The notes under the pieces were generated by a model. It ran no database searches. It saw only the letters and a list, made by a program, of their open reading frames with translations, and had not been told where the DNA came from. Of a stretch of 64,000 nucleotides of DNA, positions 14,661-23,248 are shown one piece after another. The position numbers were made by a program, and so were the translations under genes. Position 1 is the first letter of the stretch. Each line of letters opens with the position of its first letter. This stretch comes from a virus: positions 17,602 to 81,601 of IMG/VR virus record IMGVR_UViG_3300042507_003741; one strand, given 5' to 3'.

Positions 14661-16756
14661 TGTTGTGGTGCTGGGTAACCTGCCACGCCGCGAGCGAAGT
14701 TCGCAGGCCCGCCGATGACATAGTCCGGAGCGCCCCTGAGCGACTGACCGGCCGAGTACGCCCAACTGCCGCCTGCGGAGGCGTGCATCTTTTCCGCTTG
14801 GTCGGGGCTCAGTTTGAGCACGTCTCGCGCAAACGCCAAGAACGCCGGCTTGTCATTGACAAGCGCCCGCAAGTGCGCTTTGACTTCTCGGCTGTTTGGA
14901 TTGATGCCTGCTTGATGCTCCAAGACGATAGCCTGCACCCGCGCAGGGATTTGCGCTGGGTCCATTCCGGACTTTTGCAACACCAGCGTCAGGGCTGCGT
15001 CCCTCTGCTCCGGAGGCATCCTCAAGGCGTCCATGAACTGCGGCATCAGTTGTGACGGGAGGGTGCTGTCTTGCTGCGGCTCTTCCTGGCCGGCTTGGGC
15101 TCTCGCCTGCGCGGCAGCCAGAGCGGCAGCGTTTGCACGCTCACCCATCGCCAAGTCCATCGCCCGCTGGGCGCCACGCGGATTCCCGGCGATGTCATTT
15201 GCCGTCGCCAGCATGACGGGATCGCCTTGACGCACAGCGTCGATCAGCGAGCGGACCGCCATGCCAGGAGCAAGGTTCGGGTTGCGAAGGTCGCGCGTCA
15301 GGCTGAAGTTGGCCTGCCGATCACGCCACGTCTGGTTTTGCAGGTCCGTCAACTGGAACCGCATCTGCTCGTTGATCTCACGCATCTTCGTGAAACCGTC
15401 TGGCGAATTGACAAGCCCAACCAGCGCCTGCTTCTGCTCGGGCGACATCATGCGACCGTAGCGGGCGACGATAGTCCGGGCGAACTCCATCTTTCGCTCG
15501 GGACTCATCTTCGCCTCATTGTCGAGGCGGGCCTGTGCCATCTTCTCGGGATTCGCGGCATACCGAGTGCCGCCCATGGGCGTCCGGACGGTGTCGTACT
15601 TGGTCCCCAGCCGGTCGTGTCGCTCTTTCTCGCGAGCCACGTCAGCGGCCAGCAGCGCACGGTCTTCCGGCTTGGTGCCGTCGTACTGCGACACGTCGAT
15701 GCCGTACGCCTTGCCCATTTCGCGGTGCTGCTCAAAACTCCCCTCGCCGTAATACTCTGCCGCTCGCTTGGCATCTTCCAGGCGGTAGGCTTCTGGCGCC
15801 CGAGAGGACATCGAGCCGTCGGCGTTGAACGTGAACGTGCCGCCGTGAGCAGTCTGCGGCACCTCTGGCGTGTAGACATCGCGCGACATGCCCCTCATCT
15901 GCTCGGGCGTGTACACGCCGGGCTTGAGTCCCTCCGGCAGCGGCTTTCCGGCGGCGCGGCGGGCCTGCGCCAGCGGGCTGAGATCGCTGGGGGAGCCGTA
16001 CGCCGCACGCATGGCAGCCTCGCGGGCGGGAGGAGGCATGTCGCCGTACTTGAATCCGAGATAGTCCTCAAAACTCTCGCCGTGTGCGTGCGACCCGCTC
16101 TCAAACTGCTGACGAACCGCCGCCTTTTCTTGGGGCGACAGCCGGTCAAACACGTCCATGGAAGTGACCTGCTCCTCGCCGGGAAGCGTCCCAGACTCCG
16201 GAGGCAGATTCCATCCAGGCACCGGACTCTTTCCTTCGTATTTCGGAGCCTTGCTGTGTGCGGGCGGCACCGGCATGGCGTCCAGGCCGGTCTTGGGCGC
16301 GGGCACAGGAATGTCCATGTTCAAGACATCCGCCGGCGGCAGGCCCAGCGGGTTCGTCGGGTCGGTCGTGGCGGCAACAGCAGCGCCGGCGGCCTCCGTG
16401 CTTGGCGTCCATGAGTTGCCGCGTTCCCAGTTGCGGGTTGCCGCCGGAGCGGTGTTTGTCTTAGCCACTCTGGCAGTTGCGGTTGGGGCAGCCGTAGGCC
16501 GCGAGTACGGGCTGGGGTCCGGAATCGCGAGCGTCTCCTGCGGGGGCGCGCTCCCCTCTTCCGGCATCAGCAGCGGATCTGCGGCCTGCCGAGTTCGTGC
16601 AGTACGCTCTGCCGCCAACTGACGCTGGGCCGCTTGCAGTTCACGCACCCTGGACGCACGCTCGTCAGCGCGGCGAGCCTCACGCGCCAGATACTGACGC
16701 TTGAACATGTCGGCAAACCCGGCTTCGGCAATGGGCGCAGAGTCCGCCATCGTCAT
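14657..16756 (-). CDS. internal virion protein, helical, second of set
   Basis: The start at 16756 overlaps the upstream stop as ATGA; 699 residues. The N-terminal ~60 residues form a charged helix (RQYLAREARRADERASRVRE) followed by a Pro/Ala-rich disordered stretch. The middle has short acidic modules (RLSPQEKAAVRQQFESGSH; PEQKQALVGLVNSPDGF) and the C-terminus is helical with many Gln and Met. There is no membrane segment or catalytic motif. It is syntenic with 53798-55447 in unit 2, which also has long charged coiled coil. It probably packs inside the capsid and forms part of the ejection apparatus. Confidence 0.5.
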   Translation of the reverse strand: MTMADSAPIAEAGFADMFKRQYLAREARRADERASRVRELQAAQRQLAAERTARTRQAADPLLMPEEGSAPPQETLAIPDPSPYSRPTAAPTATARVAKTNTAPAATRNWERGNSWTPSTEAAGAAVAATTDPTNPLGLPPADVLNMDIPVPAPKTGLDAMPVPPAHSKAPKYEGKSPVPGWNLPPESGTLPGEEQVTSMDVFDRLSPQEKAAVRQQFESGSHAHGESFEDYLGFKYGDMPPPAREAAMRAAYGSPSDLSPLAQARRAAGKPLPEGLKPGVYTPEQMRGMSRDVYTPEVPQTAHGGTFTFNADGSMSSRAPEAYRLEDAKRAAEYYGEGSFEQHREMGKAYGIDVSQYDGTKPEDRALLAADVAREKERHDRLGTKYDTVRTPMGGTRYAANPEKMAQARLDNEAKMSPERKMEFARTIVARYGRMMSPEQKQALVGLVNSPDGFTKMREINEQMRFQLTDLQNQTWRDRQANFSLTRDLRNPNLAPGMAVRSLIDAVRQGDPVMLATANDIAGNPRGAQRAMDLAMGERANAAALAAAQARAQAGQEEPQQDSTLPSQLMPQFMDALRMPPEQRDAALTLVLQKSGMDPAQIPARVQAIVLEHQAGINPNSREVKAHLRALVNDKPAFLAFARDVLKLSPDQAEKMHASAGGSWAYSAGQSLRGAPDYVIGGPANFARGVAGYPAPQQ

Positions 16757-19700
16757 CTCCCGAACAGGTAGTTTTGGTACGTCTGATAGGTCTGCGGCCC
16801 GCCGCCGCGAGAGCCGCGAATACGGTCAAGAGCCCGCTGAATCGCTGCCTCTTGCTCCAGTTGATCGTCCATTGGCACGCTCGCACCGTCTCGCACCGGG
16901 ATCGGGTAAAAGTCGCCGCCACCGCCGCCAGGGCCGCCACCGGAGCCACCGGCCGGAATGGGGATGTCAATGAAACCGCCGCCGCCGCTGTTTATCCGTG
17001 CGAGGCCGCCCAGAGTGCCGCCGACGGCCGCAGTGCCGACGATCCAGGGCCACTTGCCACGTTTCTTCTGCCCCTTATTCTTGGCCTCCGGCTGCCCTGC
17101 CTGCGGCGTGTCATCTGCTGCCTTCTTTGCGATAGCCGTCTCTGGGGCGTCGATCTGATCCTCGTCCGCAAGGCGAACCGGCTTGATCGGGTCTGCCTGC
17201 GGAGCGTCGGCGGCAGCCGCAGGGGTGGCCGCAGTCGCCGCAGGCGGGTCTACGTCCGCCGGCGCTGGCGAGGCAGGCGCAGGATCGCTAGACGCCGGAG
17301 CGGCATCGCCCTTGATGGGCTTGATGCGGAGTTGCCTCTGCTCGTTGATGTACTTGCTGGCGGCATCGCGGGCAGACGTCCGGGCTTCGTCTTCGCCGTC
17401 ACCCATGTCGATGTAGTTGCGATAGGTCTGGTCGTAGACTTCCTGCCCCTCCTGGTCGATGTCCTTGATGATGTCTTCATCGCTGCGGCTGGCGGCGCTG
17501 GCCGCGTTCTTGCCGGCAGGAGCCGGGTCGCCATCAATGTCGGAGATGTCCGTAGCGGAGGCTTCCAGTTTGGCTTCTTCGGCAGTCGAGGACTTGCCTC
17601 CCCTTCGCCGCGATGGCTTGGCCGGCGGCTCGGCAGGAGCAGCCTGCGAAGGCGCGGCAGCGCTGGTGCCTGTGCCGCTCTCCAGATCGGGGGCCACGTC
17701 TTCGCGGAGAATCTGCTTGCCGGCGACTGTGCGGGCGGACTCGTTGCGGTTCTGCGGGCCGAAATAGTCCTCAAGCGCTCGGATAATGGCCGCCCGATCC
17801 TGCTCAAAGCCCTTGTCGCCGGGCTTGAAAACGGTTTGGCCGGCGAGCAGGTCGTCTGCGAGTTGCTCGGGCGTTTCAAAAGGGACAAACGTGAAGCCGC
17901 CGGTGTCCGCTTTCCGCCCCAGCGGGTTGCTCGTCCCGTAGAGGGCGCCGAGAGCCTGTTGAATGTCGCTCTCGCGCCGCGAGCCGCCAAGACGCCCGCG
18001 CTTGCCCTGCTGGCCGAGAGCACTCACTTCGTCGTCGGGCGATTCGGGAATCACGTCGTCCGGAACATTCGACGTAGCGTCCAGTTGCCGCCTAGCGTCA
18101 GCATTCAAGATGGCACGCTCGGCCGCAGACAACTCGTCGCTGGCACGATTGAGATTGTATGCAGCACGCGGCCGTCGCCCGACCAGTTTCATCACGAGGT
18201 TGTCTCGCACCGACTGAATGCTCTCGCGGTTGAGCATGCTGTCGGGGTACGCCGGCCGGCCCCGCTCAAGAACCCAGCCCTTCGGAACGTCCTCGCTTCG
18301 CATGCCGGCCGGCGCGCGCTGCACTCGGCCAGTCCTCTGCTCTACGAGTCGCGGCGGGTACAACTTGTCGAGTTCCCTCTGCGCCTGCGTTACTTTTTGC
18401 TGAGCGCGTGCAAGTGCCTCCGCGCCTTTGGCGCTCTGCATTTCGGCAAGGGCAGCGGTGAGGCTGTCCTCCGCCGTGCGGGCCGCCGCGACCGCGTCCC
18501 GGTCGCGAGTGTCAGGCAGGCGCTCGCGGATGGGCCGCACTTCAAGCGGTGTCGCAGAGTCGTCGCCCTTGAAGGCAAGCGGGATATTCCCATCTGGGAA
18601 CATGCCCTTGCGCACTTCTTCGGGCATCCCGCCGCCGACTGCCCTGCGGTCTAGGGCCTCCTCGCGGGCGCGATTCACCGCCACGCCTTCGTCGAAGGCG
18701 GTCGGCATGTTCGCCTGACCAATGTCTTCGATTACCGTCACCGGCGTACGAGCACCTGGAGCAATGCCGGGACGCGGCGCAGGGGCGACCGAAGAACGCA
18801 GCAGTCGCTCTTGCTCGGCCAGATAGTCCGGGTCGGTGCCGACGATGGCGCGCCGCAACTCCGACGCCGCCTGCTGCCGCTGCAAGAAAGAAGTCCGGGC
18901 ACCCGAGATCATCTCCTCCATCGCCTGCCGTGCTTCGTCCGTGTCGGCCGGGCGCGTGCGGATGTCGTCCACCACGTCGCGAGCAGCAGCAATGGCGGCC
19001 TCGTCGCCAGATCGCATGGCGGTGTCCAGGCGAATCAAAGCCTGCTCCATCTCGTTGCCGCCACGCAGCAACTCTGCCACCGCATTGGGGTCGAACGCCG
19101 GCCCGTCTGTGCCGCGACTGAGGCGCTTCTCGATGAACGGCCGTGCCGCCGTTTGGTCTTCTGGCCCACGCCGGAGGCCCATCGGGTGGGGCCTGCTTGC
19201 CGTAGCGCCGGAGTCCAGTCGGAGCGGCGCGTCGCCCGGCTTGCGACGCTCCTTGAAAACGCTGGGGTCGAGCGCCCCTCGTCCGCCGGTCATAGGCTCC
19301 AGCGAGCGGCCAGAGGACAGCCGCGCCAGCACGGCTTCCCGACGTTCGGCCGGCATCGCGTTGAACGCCGATGCCAATGCGTTCCAGTCGCCTTCCGGCA
19401 TGGCTTCTTCGACCAGTTGGCGTGCTGTCCGCACGTCCACGCCCGCTGCCGCCGCATCCGCAGACCCGGCTCGCGAGGCAGCCGCAACCTCGCGTGCATT
19501 TCGGGCGGCAGTGAGTTGCTGGCCTGCGCGGGTCGCGTCTGGAACTTCCGCCATCTCCGCAAGAGTGTCGAGTCGCTGCTGGGCAGCCGCAATCGCAGCC
19601 TGCCGCCTCTCGGGAATGCGCTTGGCATCGACGGACTCAATGCCGGCCGCCAGTGCGGGATGAGAAAGCAGCGCCTCACGCTCGGCCTCATTCAATCGCG

Positions 19701-20616
19701 AGACTTGCGTCTGCAAGTCCTTGAGCGTCCTGCGTGCAATCGGATCAGTGCTACGCTGCTCGGCAGTGGCAGAACGAATCCGCTCCGCAAGGCTATCAAT
19801 CTTGTCCTGCCGAACCGCGTTGGGCGGGAGGTTGTATCGCGGCGAGGCGGCGTCGGTCGTAATCGGGGTGGCCGAGTTCTCCAGGTCGTCTGCGACATCC
19901 GTCGTGGAAGTCAGGTCACCCGGCGAGCGGCCGAGCACGTTGCCGTACACGTCAACGACCGTGCCGTCATCCACGTACCGAAACTTCTCGCCATCTCCAA
20001 ATGGCTCCAGGCGGCGGCCGCCCACGCCGATCAACTCCTTGCCTTCCTGCGCGAACGGCAACTGCCCGGCCTCCGCAGGCAACATGTCGGGGGCCGCAGT
20101 GGGCGCAGAAGACTGCGGCCGCACGAACGAACGCCGCAGGCCGCCGATCTCCTCTGGCGTGAGGGCGTCGATTCCTGCGACTGCAATCTTGCGGAGAATC
20201 GCCTGCACCTGTGACTGCGGAATCGGCCCCGCCATCACGAGGTCGAGGTCGGCACCGGCCCGCACCAGAGCCAGAACCTCCTCCGGCAGCATGGCCGCCG
20301 GGCCTTGATTGCCCAACTTCTCCAGCAGCCGGTATGTGTCTGGCACGTCTTCCGGGTCGATCTCGCTGAACCGCAGCACGTCATCGGCGGGCAGCGGCGA
20401 GGCGTCAGTCGTGCCAACGCCCTGCGGGCCGCGCGGCAACTCGCCGGGAGTAGGCTCCATGTACAGGGGCGCGCCCTCTACCGGCACGGCACGAGGCTTC
20501 GGGAGGCTCCTCTGCCGGCCTGCCACCAGCACTGCCTCTCGGGCGGCCGCCTCAACTTCGGCCGCACGAACCGCTTGCTGGAGGCGGCGAACCGCGAGTG
20601 TCGATGGAGACGCCAT
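16753..20616 (-). CDS. very large low-complexity internal virion protein
   Basis: This 1287-residue protein is rich in Ala, Arg, Pro and Asp, with many predicted helices separated by disordered linkers (for example PASPAPADVDPPAATAAT). Near the C-terminus a hydrophobic helix (WPWIVGTAAVGGTLGGLARI) is followed by a Gly-rich stretch and a short helical end. This arrangement suits an ejected protein that spans a membrane. The start overlaps the preceding stop as TAATG. The unit 2 counterpart (55455-56981) is much shorter (about 508 residues) but keeps a similar hydrophobic helix. No enzyme motif was found. Confidence 0.5.
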   Translation of the reverse strand: MASPSTLAVRRLQQAVRAAEVEAAAREAVLVAGRQRSLPKPRAVPVEGAPLYMEPTPGELPRGPQGVGTTDASPLPADDVLRFSEIDPEDVPDTYRLLEKLGNQGPAAMLPEEVLALVRAGADLDLVMAGPIPQSQVQAILRKIAVAGIDALTPEEIGGLRRSFVRPQSSAPTAAPDMLPAEAGQLPFAQEGKELIGVGGRRLEPFGDGEKFRYVDDGTVVDVYGNVLGRSPGDLTSTTDVADDLENSATPITTDAASPRYNLPPNAVRQDKIDSLAERIRSATAEQRSTDPIARRTLKDLQTQVSRLNEAEREALLSHPALAAGIESVDAKRIPERRQAAIAAAQQRLDTLAEMAEVPDATRAGQQLTAARNAREVAAASRAGSADAAAAGVDVRTARQLVEEAMPEGDWNALASAFNAMPAERREAVLARLSSGRSLEPMTGGRGALDPSVFKERRKPGDAPLRLDSGATASRPHPMGLRRGPEDQTAARPFIEKRLSRGTDGPAFDPNAVAELLRGGNEMEQALIRLDTAMRSGDEAAIAAARDVVDDIRTRPADTDEARQAMEEMISGARTSFLQRQQAASELRRAIVGTDPDYLAEQERLLRSSVAPAPRPGIAPGARTPVTVIEDIGQANMPTAFDEGVAVNRAREEALDRRAVGGGMPEEVRKGMFPDGNIPLAFKGDDSATPLEVRPIRERLPDTRDRDAVAAARTAEDSLTAALAEMQSAKGAEALARAQQKVTQAQRELDKLYPPRLVEQRTGRVQRAPAGMRSEDVPKGWVLERGRPAYPDSMLNRESIQSVRDNLVMKLVGRRPRAAYNLNRASDELSAAERAILNADARRQLDATSNVPDDVIPESPDDEVSALGQQGKRGRLGGSRRESDIQQALGALYGTSNPLGRKADTGGFTFVPFETPEQLADDLLAGQTVFKPGDKGFEQDRAAIIRALEDYFGPQNRNESARTVAGKQILREDVAPDLESGTGTSAAAPSQAAPAEPPAKPSRRRGGKSSTAEEAKLEASATDISDIDGDPAPAGKNAASAASRSDEDIIKDIDQEGQEVYDQTYRNYIDMGDGEDEARTSARDAASKYINEQRQLRIKPIKGDAAPASSDPAPASPAPADVDPPAATAATPAAAADAPQADPIKPVRLADEDQIDAPETAIAKKAADDTPQAGQPEAKNKGQKKRGKWPWIVGTAAVGGTLGGLARINSGGGGFIDIPIPAGGSGGGPGGGGGDFYPIPVRDGASVPMDDQLEQEAAIQRALDRIRGSRGGGPQTYQTYQNYLFGR

Positions 20617-20906
20617 TACTTGCCCTTCTTCTTGGCGGGCTTCTCGTCGTCCGCGTCCTCGTCGTCCGACTCCTCTTCCCCTTCGTCTTGCGAGAGTTCC
20701 GGAGGCAGGTCGTCTTTCGTGACGGGGATCGGTGCGGGCTTGCCATTGGTCTGCTCGTGCAGATCAGTGAGTGCCTCACGCTCTTCGTCCGACTTCTCGG
20801 CGTCCTTGCCTTCCGGCTTCTTCCCGGCCTTCGCCAGCATGCTCTTGATGAGTTTGCGAAGTGCCTTCGGCGGCAGGTCTTCCAGATCCAGTTCAGCGGC
20901 GTCCAT
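20616..20906 (-). CDS. small acidic structural protein
   Basis: I take ATG at 20906, which has AAGGAG upstream and aligns with the start of the unit 2 homologue; ATG at 20921, overlapping the upstream stop as ATGA, is the alternative. The product starts with a helix (LDLEDLPPKALRKLIKSMLA) and ends in a highly acidic tail rich in Glu and Asp, closed by KPAKKKGK. The homologue at 56974-57231 has the same plan. Its role is unknown. The charge pattern suggests a partner or chaperone for the neighbouring basic internal virion proteins. Confidence 0.55.
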   Translation of the reverse strand: MDAAELDLEDLPPKALRKLIKSMLAKAGKKPEGKDAEKSDEEREALTDLHEQTNGKPAPIPVTKDDLPPELSQDEGEEESDDEDADDEKPAKKKGK

Positions 20907-20917
20907 GCCTTTCTCCT

Positions 20918-21451
20918 TCATTCAAAAAGCCTTCCGAGTAGCGGCGTGTAGTCGAGTTGCTGCTGGTCTAAACCGAACTGCCCCCTGCGGATAGCCTCGT
21001 ACAAGTCCTGTTGCCATCCGCGTCGTTGCTGTTGCTCCATCGCTTTCGTGTTGCGAAGACCCTCAAGCAGTCCCGCATTGGCAAGTCGCTCGTTGGCCTG
21101 CATGCTGTCGGCGGTCTGGCGAGCGACGGCATTGGCATTCGCTGCCGCCATCTCCGTCTGCACAGCACCAGCACTGGCTTGGGCGTCCGCTGCGTCCTGC
21201 GCCATCTGGGCGGCGTACTGCTGACCCTTGCCGCGCGAGACGCCTCGACGGTCTTGGCCCGCCAGTGCGGACTCGCGAGCGCCGTAGCCTGCTGCCATCT
21301 GGTTGTTGACCGCAGACTGCACGGCCGAGTCCGCAATCGCCGGAGGGCGCATGGGGTACTGCGGGGACGCGGCCTGCATGGGCGCCTGCGGCTTTGGCCG
21401 AAACGCTGGCGGGCTGCTCTTGGGCAGGGAGGAGTCCAGGCCAATAGCCAT
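20918..21451 (-). CDS. Ala/Gln-rich small virion protein
   Basis: This 177-residue helical protein is rich in Ala, Gln and Met, with the segment RRGVSRGKGQQYAAQMAQDA that is also recognisable in the unit 2 counterpart (GMSRGAGQRQHAGAKAATAM at 57231-57617). The C-terminus has WQQDLYEAIRRGQFGLDQQQ. There is no membrane segment. Gene order, one frame step and shared motif make the pair homologous. It probably belongs to the inner core or tail base, like T7 gp14 or gp15 partners. It overlaps both neighbours by a few bases. Confidence 0.5.
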   Translation of the reverse strand: MAIGLDSSLPKSSPPAFRPKPQAPMQAASPQYPMRPPAIADSAVQSAVNNQMAAGYGARESALAGQDRRGVSRGKGQQYAAQMAQDAADAQASAGAVQTEMAAANANAVARQTADSMQANERLANAGLLEGLRNTKAMEQQQRRGWQQDLYEAIRRGQFGLDQQQLDYTPLLGRLFE

Positions 21452-21813
21452 CAGAAGTCCCTCGCCATTCCAGTGAGGAGCGCCTGCTGGAGATTGAGAT
21501 TCCGCCGCTTTTGCATGGCGGCGTAGTCAAAGCCCATGCCCATGTCGAACACGCCGGAGCGGTTTGCGGCGGACCCAGCAGCCACCCGCTCCTGCGAGGC
21601 GTTCGCGGACTGCTGGGCCGAATTGCGGGCCGCCGCCTGCCGCTGCTGGCTCTCGTCCTGCATCTGCTTGAGGGCGAAGTCCTGGTTCTTCTGCTCCCGA
21701 TCCATGTTGAGAGCGGAAGCAGCCTGCATGGCCTGTCCCTTCGCAAGCGGACTCGCCTTGCTGGACAGACCAGACAGCAGCCTGGAGCCGGGAGTGAATC
21801 CGATGGCGTTCAC
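21451..21813 (-). CDS. Gln/Ala-rich small virion protein
   Basis: This 120-residue protein has a long Gln-rich helix (REQKNQDFALKQMQDESQQR) and a final KRRNLNLQQALLTG. It has no membrane helix and no cysteine. It lies in the same cluster of short helical proteins as its neighbours, overlapping one of them by a single base. Unit 2 has a comparable 107-residue gene (57614-57937) with SLAGSLLGGLF at its end. Probably a component of the internal virion core. Not otherwise recognised. Confidence 0.45.
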   Translation of the reverse strand: MNAIGFTPGSRLLSGLSSKASPLAKGQAMQAASALNMDREQKNQDFALKQMQDESQQRQAAARNSAQQSANASQERVAAGSAANRSGVFDMGMGFDYAAMQKRRNLNLQQALLTGMARDF

Positions 21814-21816
21814 GGC

Positions 21817-22143
21817 TCAGTACCTCATCGAGCCGTTCTTGCCGGAAGTGAAGCCGTACGAATACTGGCCGTCGCCCTGCCCGATCTTCTTCATCAAACC
21901 GTCCAGGACGCCGTACTTGCGCTCCTGTGACTGGCGGGCAGTCTGCGAGTCGTACATGCGGCGCTGCGACTCTTGCTGCTGGAGTCCGCGCTCGTACATC
22001 TCGCGCTCGTAGTCAGGCGACTGCTGGTACGCCTGCATCTGCTTGTTGCGAGCCAACTGTGCGGAGACTTCGTTGTAGCCGTACCCCGCCTGCGGAGCGG
22101 AGGCGCCGTGATTGAAGCCAGAGAAAGAACCTGCGTACGCCAT
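21817..22143 (-). CDS. small Gln/Tyr-rich virion protein
   Basis: The start at 22143 follows GGGAGGGGTT and gives 108 residues: a short Gly/Ala N-terminus (MAYAGSFSGFNHGASAP), a charged Gln-rich helix (YERGLQQQESQRRMYDSQTA) and a C-terminus with GQYSYGFTSGKNGSMRY. It has no detectable domain. It lies in the run of small helical virion genes between the tail proteins and the large ejection proteins, so a structural role is likely. No function can be named. Confidence 0.45.
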   Translation of the reverse strand: MAYAGSFSGFNHGASAPQAGYGYNEVSAQLARNKQMQAYQQSPDYEREMYERGLQQQESQRRMYDSQTARQSQERKYGVLDGLMKKIGQGDGQYSYGFTSGKNGSMRY

Positions 22144-22159
22144 AACCCCTCCCTGCGTT

Positions 22160-22789
22160 TCAACCAAAGTCCTGCATCAACACAGAACCGTCGGGCAAGC
22201 CGAAGGGGTTCTGGAGCCGCGCATGCTGTTCCCTGGCTTCTTGGCCGTAGTCGTAGAGGTGCATGGATCGGGCACCGCCTCGACGGAGGAAGTCAGCGAC
22301 AGGGCTCTGCGTCTGCGGAGGCGTGGCCGCCGCCGGTGGCCTTCTTTGCGGCGGCTGCTGCTTGGGCTGCTGCTTGGGCGGGCCGGCAGGTTGGCCGTCT
22401 CCGTCCGCGACCACAGGCGCCGCTGGCTTCCGGTTCGGGTCGTCCATCCCCTGCCAAGTGCCGCCTCCGGCAGAAGCGCTGCCCGACGAGGTTTCGGATG
22501 TGACGCGAACCAGAGGCGACAGGCTCTGGCCCGGATCGCGCTCCGACGCTGCCGGGAGGTGGGCGCGCACGGCCTTGACCAAATCGCGCACCTTGTTGCC
22601 CGCCGTTACCGCACTGGGGTCGCCTCTGAAGTTGGCCTCAAACTTGGCGTCCCTCAATGCACCAATCGCGTCCTGCTTTTTCGCCAGATCGTCCAGTCCG
22701 CTGTAGTCATAGGACTTGCTGGAACTGGACTGCGAAGACGCCGGCGAGGCGGTGTACGCAGTCAGCAACTCGGGAAGTCGTAAAGCCAT
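22160..22789 (-). CDS. hypothetical virion protein, Pro/Gln-rich linker
   Basis: This 209-residue protein begins with a short helix (MALRLPELLTAYTA), has a charged central helix (YSGLDDLAKKQDAIGALRDA), then a long Pro/Gln-rich linker (PPKQQPKQQPPQRRPPAAAT) and a short helical C-terminus. It is the first gene after a gap carrying the GGACATAAATC motif, so it probably starts a sub-operon for the internal virion proteins, matching the place of 57937-58923 in unit 2. Sequence similarity between the two is not obvious by eye. Confidence 0.45.
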   Translation of the reverse strand: MALRLPELLTAYTASPASSQSSSSKSYDYSGLDDLAKKQDAIGALRDAKFEANFRGDPSAVTAGNKVRDLVKAVRAHLPAASERDPGQSLSPLVRVTSETSSGSASAGGGTWQGMDDPNRKPAAPVVADGDGQPAGPPKQQPKQQPPQRRPPAAATPPQTQSPVADFLRRGGARSMHLYDYGQEAREQHARLQNPFGLPDGSVLMQDFG

Positions 22790-22803
22790 GCCTAGCCTCT
22801 CTA

Positions 22804-22818
22804 CGGATTTATGTCCGC
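22804..22818 (-). promoter_or_regulatory. late-gap motif copy 1
   Basis: The minus strand reads GCGGACATAAATCCG in the 36-base gap before the gene that starts at 22789. The same core (CAT(A/T)A(A/G)TC preceded by GG and followed by a G-rich ribosome site) fills the gaps at 41111-41124 and 58938-58950. No -35 box fits, so this may be a promoter for a phage polymerase or an activator site. Confidence 0.45.
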
Positions 22819-22825
22819 AGATTGG

Positions 22826-23248
22826 CTAGTGAGCGGCGGCCTTTCTGGCCCGCCGGATGGCTAGGAGAACCGCCTGCCGGGCGACGGTCGCCGAGAACGG
22901 GAGGTGCCTGCGGCCCGCTTCCTCCCGCAGCCATCCCACGATCTCGTCCAGGCGTGTCTCGCACTCATCCGCCCCCCAGACGTCCATCTGGGCGGCTCGG
23001 GCGTTGCACGGGCAGGTCGGGGTGGCGGTGATGCCGACGAGCCGGAGGAGTTTCTTGAGTTCTGTGCCTGGACCGCCGGGCGTCTGGGTGATCGGCAGCG
23101 CCCTCGTGACGCGCGGATAATCCTGGTGCGTCTCATCGACCGTGACTGTGGCGCCGTCCTGGCTGACGATGCAGCCACGCACCTCGTCAAGCGTGTAGCC
23201 GCGCTCGCGGCAGCGAGCATCAAAATGTGAGCGGAGTCCGGTGATCAT
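22826..23248 (-). CDS. conserved phage hypothetical protein with Cys motif
   Basis: ATG at 23248 overlaps the upstream stop as ATGA; 140 residues. The N-terminal part has ARCRERGYTLDEVRGCIVSQ followed by a short beta stretch. The C-terminal part has GPGTELKKLLRLVGI, TPTCPCNARAAQMD, ADECETRLDEIVGWLREEA and a final Arg-rich helix. From memory these two modules recur in environmental and planctomycete phage contigs next to tail genes, without known function. The CxCN and ECE pattern might bind metal. It follows the Cys-rich tail protein in the same operon. Confidence 0.5.
   Translation of the reverse strand: MITGLRSHFDARCRERGYTLDEVRGCIVSQDGATVTVDETHQDYPRVTRALPITQTPGGPGTELKKLLRLVGITATPTCPCNARAAQMDVWGADECETRLDEIVGWLREEAGRRHLPFSATVARQAVLLAIRRARKAAAH

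Noticed and set aside
16774-18654. Long plus-strand reading frame of 626 codons
   Set aside because: It is antisense to the large internal virion gene (16753-20616), has Arg-rich shadow composition and no ribosome site. GC-rich third positions keep the opposite frame open.
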